Shown piece by piece: positions 54,313-64,000 of a DNA stretch of 64,000 bases; the stretch's first letter is position 1, and every line of letters starts with the position of its first letter. Under the pieces are notes generated by a model. The model saw only the letters and a program-made list of their open reading frames with translations, was not told the origin of the DNA and did not search any database. The translations under genes were made by a program, and so were the position numbers. This DNA comes from Brugia malayi (lineage: Eukaryota; Nematoda; Chromadorea; Rhabditida; Onchocercidae): positions 4,502,001-4,566,000 of the forward strand of contig NW_025062478.1 in the NCBI RefSeq assembly GCF_000002995.4, read 5' to 3'.

Positions 54313-57300
54313 ATTCTAACAATATATAATATAATATTTCCGGAGAAACTGCACAAAACTTTTTGTAGTTCTAATCGTTTAATTTAACATTTACATATAA
54401 AGTAACTCTTCCTGAAATATCCAATTAAAACTGTTTCGATTAATCTAATCTATTATAATGATTTCTGATGAGTTTATATTAGATAAAAATGAATAAAAAG
54501 CTAAGAGAAAGTAAATTTAACTTAAACTGCTTTGTAAAATGAATCTAATGTTTAAGGCTATTTATTATAGCCAACATAGAATGAAAAAGTTTTCAGCTAA
54601 CAATTTTAACTGATAACTTACTTATTAGAGTTGTTGTGACATTTTATTTTTGCTAAATTAAAGAGAGGACAGGTATGAATGAATTGATTAAGTTTACTTT
54701 TATAAAAATTTATCGTACAATGAATCATTATTTACGGTTAGTTAACTGTTGACTTTATTAATATGTCATTTGACTAACCAATAATAGCGACAATTTCTAA
54801 TTAAACAGCAAAAATCAACTTCATATGGCCTTAGCAGCAAAGTTTCCAATCATTTAATGGCACATTTCGTTTATTTGATTGAGACGAGTTGAAAACTATC
54901 ACATCAGACTATCTTGACTTAATGTGAAGCTGTTATCACTTTTAAATTTATGGATGATAAGAGAAAAGAAGAGAGAAAGTTGAGCACTGGCATCATCTTC
55001 ACTCACTCTTTCTCTTTCTCCAACATAGCAAGCAGTTTTCACTATCAGTTTGGTAATTTCGTTCACTTCAAATATTTTTAAAAACTAAAAATTGTTAATT
55101 GCGTATTTTCGTATTTTATTTTCGACATTTCCCCTTAAAAATGTAGCAAAAGCGCTTTGGTGCGGAATGTTTGTTCTCTTTGAGAATAGATAGGATTTGA
55201 ATTTGTCCTATGACACGGCTGTTCAAATATAAGCATACTCTCTACATAAAGAGCTATGGAAATGATAGAGAATCATAGAGTGAAATTTGTAGCCTTCTCG
55301 TGACCCTTGACCCAGACGTTTCCTGCCAATAGGAAGAGAAAAAAAGGAAGTCCTTTAACCTAGACATTATATGAGATGTCAAAGAGAATGTGTCACACAT
55401 CTTTTCTTCCTCCAATTAGATACTCAGGTCAAATTCGAATCGGATGATCTAGTGTTACAGCTATTGCTACACAAAGAGAGTAATGGGTTGGATTTGTCCA
55501 TTGTGGTGGAAGTTGTAATGACAGATGGCGATGCTTTCAATTCCTTTTGCTACTCTGAGCTAAGCTTTCGGTGCCGGAATGTTATTAGATCAATTACCGG
55601 TTGTAATCTATTTTCAAATTCAAATGAAATAAATTTTGAACTTATCCATTTGAAATAATTCTATAAAACGCGAAACAACATCTGATAATATTTATGATTG
55701 TCTCCAGAAACTCACCTGAGTGGACACTCCCAATAATCTAACCTTAACACTTTTAGCATTTCAGATAAGTTTGAGATGTTACTAACTTATGCATGTAACT
55801 TACACTGATAATTCTGACATTTCTAGTAATGAGAAGTCTAATTAATTTAAGTCTTTACTGCTTGTAATTTAATTTATCATTCGATCACAACCTTTAATGA
55901 CCACTAACTACACACCTCACAATCAATGTATTTAAATTAAATTGTCTGTTGTTAACTGAAACAATAGTCAGTATTTTATTTTAAAAAAATGCAATAAACA
56001 TTGAAAAAATGAAATCGTAGTGACCACAAAAATGTGAAGGACGAATACTTATTGGAAGTGACAATACATTGTGTGAAGTGAAAAACAAATTAATGTTGAT
56101 TAAAATTTCAGTTTTTAAATGACTAAAAATTTACGCTTTCACTGGAAAGATCGTAGACACTGATTACAATCGGCACATACAAATGCAATTTTTCAAGGTA
56201 GAAACTTCGAAAGAATTTAAATAAATGCTGGAATAAAATCAGGAGTAAATGTGACCATATGGAACAGTACAGTGTAATGATGTCTGAGAAATAACGATAG
56301 ATTAATCTACTTTGATCTTTATATATAAAAAAGAGACCGTTTTGAAATTGAACTGCTAAATAATTTATCGAAATTTCATTATCGTCACAAGTATTGAAAA
56401 GTCATTTGTAAGAATGAAAAATGTTGCCGATATAATTGCACAAAAATATTAACAATTTTCAGAAATCATATTCAAAAATTTTTTATTTTTAGGAAATTGT
56501 AAAAAGTGAATTATGAGGATTAATTTAATTCAATTTCAAATATCAAACAAAAATTTACGATAATTTTTGTAATTAAAGCTACTGCGACAGATATTTATAT
56601 GATAGCCACTGATTTCTTCTTTCCTTCCTCATAAATCATTCTGGCAAGCAAATTTGTCCGTAATTTCAAATATTTTATCAGAAAATTTTGAATTAAAAAA
56701 AATTTTTTTTTAATGTTTGAAATGTAGGCGATCATGTTGAAATTCTTTGCTATGGCTGTTTTTCGAAAATAAGTATCGGATCAAAAATAAGGATAGCCTT
56801 GACATACATTTATTGTACGACAAAGATTGTTATTGATGAAACTGTTGTCCTCTAACTCAGGTAATCGAACGTTTAATTAGAAATAATTCTCACTCTGTCC
56901 TACCTTCCTTACTGTTTCAGTGACTGTCACATCTTTTTCACCAACAGAAGCCTTTCCGTTCATGGTCATTTCATACTATCCATTGCATATTTCTTTTTTT
57001 ACAATTTTGTGGACATAGAAATGTACGAATATCTCCAAAAAAAAAAATTAAATAAAAAAAGAAAAAAATTGGAACATATGCACAAAAATTTAGATTTTTT
57101 CCGGAAGCTCTAAAATTCTTTTGATTTTTGGTTCAAAATAGAAGATTTAAATTTGAACTTTGACAGTTTTGATGGAATGGTTTGTGCGCAAAATTAACAA
57201 CTGAAATGGTGCTCTCTGTTTTCTACAATATCGATGCAAAAAGCCAGTCAACCAGTTCCGGACAATTGTTTCGAATAGATTAAATATCTTATCCCGAAAT

Positions 57301-60300
57301 GCCATTGTTCCACTTTGAACGGCATCATTACTGTATCATTATCATCATATCAATCGTCCATTTGTTTATTTAAAAAAAATCTTTTTTTAATGTTTGGAAC
57401 AATCTCTTGTTTAGCTCAACAAAGCTAAATCCCGCCGTTTCTTCTTTCTTTTAAACTGTAAACAATTTATCAGTAAATGAAGTTGTTTTCGTTTTCTGCA
57501 TTCAAAACCACTGAAATTATAATTTCAACATCCAAACAACTTATCTCATTAATTTTAAAATGGATTAAGTGGTAGGTTTAATGGTTACCAATGTGTTGAA
57601 CATAAAAAATACAAAATATCAGAAAAGACGGACCAACAACTAGACCAATTGAGTCTATTCTAGAATTTAGTACAATTTTCAGATTCAAGACAATTTGATG
57701 GACAATGGCTACTCAATGCATCAATTATATATCATTAATATTTTTGCATGAAATCAAAATTCTACGATTCATTTTTTGCTTTAAGGTAATTCATTTCGAA
57801 AGATGACCATGCATAAAGGACAATGTTACGCAATCGGTGACACAACAATGCATCACCTGCTCTGCTCGTACTTAAAAGTGGATTTAAGGTCAAAGAGCTT
57901 CCGAAATTGAGATGTGCTAAATCAGTACACTGACTTAATTCAATTTCATATTTTTCTTCCATTCTTTTTTTTTTCTTCGCTAACTTCTTGCGTCAATTTT
58001 ACTGCTTTTGATAAAACGGAATAAATGCTTGTACAATGTCACAAGAATGCTTTTATGATTTACAAGAAATATATTGTCGACTGAATTCATAATATTGCAA
58101 TATCACAAGATGATCTATTGAAAAAGATATTCAAAAACGTATTTATTGAATTCTATTTAAGTGATTGAAAATTATTCAAAAGTTTTACTTTTTAGAAATT
58201 GAATTCTATAATTGAAAGAAAAATTATATTTAAGTAAGTTTTCTAACACAATAAAATGAAAAAGTTTCTCAATTTTTTACGTCTTCAAATAACTATAACT
58301 ATTATTATGTAAATTTCAATTTTTTTCTTTTTACAAAATATAATCGAATGAGAGTATAATTTTCACTTTCGTCTGAATTGGCAGAGTTCAATTTGTTCGT
58401 CAATCAATGAGTTCAGAAAGGAACGCAGAAAATTGATGCACCTGAACAAACAAATTGAAGTGGAAAAATGAGATGTTAATAGGAAGAACGCAGATAAATG
58501 GTTTTTAAATTTAAACAAATAAAATTTTGGACCATAAATTTCAAACATTATTTAATTCACCATAATTTTGCAATTTAAATAGTTATTTTAATTCCGATGG
58601 AATGCAAATGTTAAAATCACCAATCTAATCTATGCTTCAAACGAATATTTACCTTTGATTAATTATAATTATAGCAGCATAACCAAAGGTTAAAAATATT
58701 TTTAAGAGATTTTGAGACATTTGTAATTTTTACGAAAGAGAGAAACTAAAAGCTATACTGACTGAAAGCAATAAACAAATTCAAATATATTCAAAATTTT
58801 TGAACGTCCTACTACATGGAATGCCTCACATACTATCTTTAGCTTTTGTCTATAAATTCGAATCGTTGCAGCATGATCTGTTCAACATTAATGCTAAATT
58901 TAAATATAGCACATAAGAAAATAAGTATTAGATAAGTTTCATCCCAGTTATCTCCATATTTGCGGCATTTCAACAAACAAATTAGATTCAAAAGAGTCAT
59001 TGCTATAGAAATGATACACACACCTGTTGTAGAATAATAGGTAAAGGAAGAAAGGTATGCTGATAATTAACAAAACTCACGTTGCTACAGTTTTCATTTT
59101 TTCTTTCTTTTTTTTGTAGCGGTCCATTTCGGACATTACATCATCAGTAGTAGATGCGGAAAAGGCACAAAACCTTCAATCATCATTTGATCGGTGACCG
59201 ATTCGGCCGACACCGCCAAACACAGACCCACACATACACACATGTCCCAATCACTCTAAGACCATTATCAATCAACGAAATGAATTTTTTGAAAAGGTAG
59301 AAAAAACTATAATTTAATCGGTGACAAAAATCTGACCTTCGAGAAAATAATGTGCCCAGCACCAATTATTAGACAGTGCAGAAAATTGAGATTAATTTTT
59401 TCAAAATCTAGTCAATTTTTTATAAATTATACAATATATGAAAAAAAAAAAAAAAAAAAAAAAAAAGAAACTTATAGGAGGATATGTATTAATTTAAAAA
59501 GAAAATATCCGAATAATTTTAGGACAGTCTGTGAAAGTTTTGTAATGTAATCAAAGATTGGTATATCTTCACTGATAGAAAAACAATATGTGACTGTCAC
59601 AGAGATATTTTTCAACTAGTTGCAAAAATAATCGGAAAATTAACATACTTTTGGTTGAGTTCTGTTCAATCATTCGTTCATTTCGGAGATTTTTCCATCT
59701 TGGATTCATCCTTCAATTTGCAGAAGTGAAATTCAACTTTTTAGCTTTGCTTCATTTTATTATCAAACTCGTATTTACATCAATTCATCGCTTAGTGCAA
59801 GTACATTCTGCTTCATTTGAAACTAAATTATAGAGAAGTGAGATAATTGAATGTCTCGGGAAAAATAAAATGATTTCAGTTGTGTAACTTACATCTATTT
59901 AATTAGATAGTTTATAAATTTTTATATGGGAAATTTAAAATAATAATAATTTTTTTCCTGGAATTCAATAAATAATCAGTTTGTGTAAATTCATTAAAAA
60001 TCTAAAAATAAAATTATTCAGCTTATTCATTACTTGGTGAGCTATTTATATTTTCCGGTTTAATGAATGTTTTAAAAAAGACTGAACTTTCTGAATTTAT
60101 ATTTTCTTTTTTGCTGAATTGTAGAAGATTTCTTACCATCTTATTGGTCACAAATTGTTCAGTCTATAATAATATCTTAAATTACTTTCAGTAAATTGTT
60201 TGATTGATCTTATCAAGTGATTTATACTACATCATCAAATTATGTTGTCATGTCAGTTTAACTTTTGACGTTTGTCTGTGCTTCTCTCTCAATAGATTGT

Positions 60301-62224
60301 TCATGACATTAGATGGCCTTAGCAGTTTAAAGATTTCATATGCATATTGCTTTATCATAATTTTCATCATGAATTTATCATAAGATAGAACCTATTGCAA
60401 GAAATTACACAAAAATGTGCAAAAATTTATTAAAAGTTTAAGAAATTAGAAATGGAAATTATTTTGTGAGAACTTAAAAAGCTTTTAAAACTTAAAGAAA
60501 TTCGATAATTAATTTTCTTGTTCTATTTTAAAAGTTTTACAAATGCGAAACAATATTGAAATCAAGTTCGAGTCTTAATACTGGACAACTTCTCAACATT
60601 TTTCAAAATAAAAGTTAGTTTTAGACTTTTATCAATCACCAAAAGAAGAGTTAAAGTTAGCAAAAAATTCAAAAATATATACATAAACATTTGTGAATCT
60701 TTATTGCTTTCTTCTCTATAGAGAAGTGCTTTTATAGACATAAATTCAGATTGTGTTCAGAGACAAGACGGCAAATCTTTTCCTTCCTCATTCTCTATTA
60801 ATTTAGTACTTTGATGTCACAGATGTCATCATTTAGAGACTGATGGATGCTGAGAGATGAAGGAGGAGCATTCGAATTCAGTGTCCACCCGCTGAATATT
60901 TGAATCTTAAGATTAGCGCTAAGTAACCTCGAGGTAATGAGTTGATGAACGAAGGATGATTACATTTTGAATTTAATTGTTTACATGATAATAGTGATTT
61001 AAGCCAGTGAAAAACGAGGATTAGATTTGGACAATTTAAAGGATATAGAAAAGATACAGGAAAAGAAGGAAATAAACTCAGCTGGACTGGACGCAGGCAA
61101 TTTAAACTTTAAATGGTCATTTAGGGTCAATTACTTTACCGACAACCATTGAAAATGCACCTGCTGTCCTAATTGATCATAATTATTCTGGACGAAGACC
61201 ACTCGTTTAGATGTATTTCAAAATAGTAAAGGAATGGAGAAGGTCGATTCAAATTTAGGATAATTGGTTCGCATCGGATACTACTAATGAACCGAAGAAA
61301 ATCTCTGAGAGCTCATAATTATAATTGTGAAGGCATTTCACAAAAATCTGCAAATGTTTTTATATTTTTTTCGTGACAGTTTGAGAAGCTACCAAAGGAT
61401 AAATTTAAGCTGCTATCGGTCATTTGTTGATTAATTTAATGTAATATTTAATTTTAACTGACACAAATTTTCTACCTAATTAAGAAATTCTTGTCGAAAC
61501 TTCGTTCAATTTTCATTGCACAAAAATTTTTTGCGAAAAAGTAATTAGTCATCAGTGAATCAGTAACCCCTTTGATCATCATTCTACAGCTAATAAATTT
61601 GCTGATAAAACAGAATGTTTTGCTGTAAGAATTTCTTAAGCATATTCAATTATTGGTTTCTTAGCCGAATATTTCAAAAAGTAAAAAAAGAAAAAAAACA
61701 AAATAAAATAATTATTATAACTTCATTTAGAACAGATGAAGCAAAGAATATTTATACTATTGTGTTGTTTATGAAAGATAACAACAAGGATTCAATTTGA
61801 AAGTTATTAAATTAAATAAAGAAATTAAGTAATATTTATGAAAAGCGATCAATAATTCGTGCCAAAAGTTGAAAAAAGCAAAAGGAAGTAAAGGGTGAAT
61901 AATAACAAAGAATTCGTATAAGATTTTCACTTTTTTCTCATAAAATATTAAAAATTTTTTTTCGTAAAGATTTACTTTAAAAATTTTTTAGTTATTAAAA
62001 TGTTAACGTTTCTATAATTAAATGATGCTGACCTTTAAAAGCTTTGAGAATGAAGTGAAAAATTTTAATTTTTAAAATTCAAAAAATTTCATTGCAATAA
62101 CACATAATTGCCATTATGAAATTTAAATAGTGAATGTGTGAGTGCAATATATGATTATCGTCACAAATGCTAATTAATATTTGATACGGTTGCTGGCTGA
62201 CATTGCTGACGATATGCATGTATG

Positions 62225-62463
<239 letters not shown>

Positions 62464-62529
62464 ATCAGTTGGGAGACAGACGAGAATTATCGATGATCGA
62501 TCGATACGATCGTTCTATTTGCTCCGTAA

Positions 62530-62660
62530 ATTGTCCTTTAGATGAGTAAATAAATACTGTTCCTATCGCTTTCTTCACTTCAATTAATCATATTCCATCC
62601 TACAAAGATAACAATGGCAAAAATTCAAATTTTCAAATTGCTCATTATTGCAATTAATTT
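62530..62660 (+). repeat. Dispersed repeat, copy 2
   Basis: The partner of the repeat at 54168-54312, shorter by internal gaps. It starts about 70 bases after the long GT tract. Confidence 0.65.
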
Positions 62661-63675
62661 GATATTCAATGATATGGCTAATAACTGAAGAATTGAATTC
62701 ATATATTTTTAGCACTATAAAGAAATATTATGTGGTATTATGGTTGGTTAAATTATTATTAAAGTTTGTATTTGATGAAGTGCTATGATATTTAAATTTC
62801 ATCCTTAACTCATTTATTTTTTTCATTCATTTAACCATTTATTAATTTCATTTTCACAATTTTCCCATTCTCTTTTATCTTCTATGTTTATCTCAATTTT
62901 CACTGAAAAAAGCAAAAACAACTAAATTCATGATAATCAATTTTCAATACATGCATCACAGAATTTTTAGCAAATATTGAATTCAAAAATTTGAAACAAT
63001 TTAAAACATAAATTTCATTTTAATAAAATTTGAAAAATGAAAAAAATGCAAGCACTGATTAAGTTTCTATTCGGCTGTCACCAAGCCGAGCTGTCTGCTA
63101 TACTTGACAAAGAATCTACATTTTGTCCATGTTCAAATAAATTTTGAAGGTCACTACCAATCGGATAACATTTGTCAATTAATTGAAACGAAACAAAAGG
63201 GAAGCAAAATATCAACAAGGTTAGACTGAAGAAATAGTACTGGCATGGAAGAAGATATGGTTGACAAGGACAGGGACGATCCGTTACAGGCGGCAACCGC
63301 AGCATCAAAACCGGCTAACACTGGAAAATTCGAATTTTCAATTGCTCCATTACAATAAAATATAGCAGACATCGGCTACTCCTCCAAATGAATGTCCATG
63401 AATTTGTAAATGTCATTTTGAATGATTAATTAATGTCCATCAATGACCGCTGCAAGATCAAATAAAGGGGCCAACATTAGTTTATTTTAAATTTGTTGCC
63501 TGAAATTTCTTGAAATATGACAGATTTCTTTTTTTTGACTAAGTTATTGCTTTCAAAGCTTAAAATGTAATTATAAATAACTGTTCCACTTTATGTCATT
63601 AGCACAAACAAGTTGCTAGACTTAGGTGGATAATTCTTAATGTCGTAATGTGTGTATCTGTATGTGTGTGTGTGT

Positions 63676-63711
<36 letters not shown>

Positions 63712-64000
63712 GTGTGTGTGTGTGTGTGCGTATATATATATATTTATCCAGCAATTACCATTTCGATGCTGAGCATCCGATACTTAATGTTTGTTTGGAA
63801 AGGAATAGTGCTTCTTTCCAGTAAACCTGTAGTAAGTGATCTCTTTTCAGCCATCATTGATTACAAATGATTGTGTTTTATTTTTCAGAAATATTTCAAA
63901 AAAATTAGAGAGAAAAGGGTTAATTCCCATTAAAATTAGAAAGTTAAAAATTTTTTATTTTATTTTAAAAGCAATTAAATTTGAAAATTTTAGTATAGTA
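62661..64000. other. Right-edge region, no gene supported
   Basis: A+T-rich DNA with a GT/TA microsatellite at 63650-63742. Minus-strand open frames at 63078-63372 overlap in different frames and include a hydrophobic stretch but no recognised motif. Confidence 0.4.
63650..63742. repeat. GT then TA microsatellite
   Basis: TGTGTG units with a few TA and CG interruptions run into about five TA units. It is low-complexity DNA with no coding role. Confidence 0.92.

Larger units (their letters stand above)
53801..62224. other. Gene-poor 8 kb
   Basis: No exon chain could be built on either strand. The sequence is A+T-rich with poly-A/T runs (53815-53837, 59440-59466). A single more balanced open frame at 55371-55658 (+) and a 66-codon frame at 57762-57962 (-) could not be tied to a family or to neighbouring exons. 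It may be intergenic or a very large intron of a gene lying outside the window. Confidence 0.4.

Noticed and set aside
63078..63372. Two overlapping minus-strand frames with a hydrophobic stretch
   Set aside because: They are in different frames, have no splice partner and no recognised domain.
63652..63870. 72-codon plus-strand frame
   Set aside because: It begins in the GT/TA repeat; no family match.

Overview
The window looks like nuclear DNA of a nematode, most probably a spirurid/filarial type. It is about 70% A+T. Genes are cut into many short exons with GT...AG introns and TTTCAG-like acceptors, and several start codons lie just behind an acceptor-like site, as expected for trans-spliced leaders. 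The best-conserved proteins match Caenorhabditis GSP-1 and SEL-10 closely. No bacterial genes, phage, insertion sequences or CRISPR arrays are visible. All gene models are hand-spliced by reading phase and splice signals; no transcript or database evidence was available.

Layout from left to right. 235-3189 (-): internal exons of an unrecognised Gln/Ser-rich protein that runs off the left edge. 3190-9190: no gene seen. 9191-12663 (+): gsp-1, a PP1 catalytic subunit in 8 exons. 14306-18382 (-): an SLC46-like MFS transporter, tail-to-tail with gsp-1, 5' end not found. 18383-24827: mostly empty, with weak receptor-like exons. 24828-32610 (+): sel-10/FBXW7 in 15 exons. 33468-38725 (+): a CDC25 phosphatase (copy A). 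40181-44421 (+): a coiled-coil protein in 13 exons with a STIL/Ana2/SAS-5-like motif layout. 46243-49516 (-): a second CDC25 (copy B) with the same catalytic exon structure. 49517-64000: no convincing gene; microsatellites, short tandem repeats and one old dispersed repeat pair.

Functionally the centre of the window is a run of cell-cycle genes: PP1, the SCF substrate receptor FBXW7/SEL-10, two CDC25 phosphatases that would activate CDKs, and a candidate centriole-duplication protein between the two CDC25 copies. sel-10, CDC25-A and the coiled-coil gene share one strand with gaps of about 0.9 and 1.5 kb. Whether they are co-transcribed cannot be told from sequence alone.

The most interesting points are the STIL/SAS-5-like candidate (RxxPxP motif, central coiled coil, a C-terminal YLxRHG segment and a PP1-docking-like KTVAF), the inverted pair of CDC25 paralogs that both carry Tyr where the signature His is expected, a possible cassette exon in sel-10, and a relic duplicated exon in the transporter gene.
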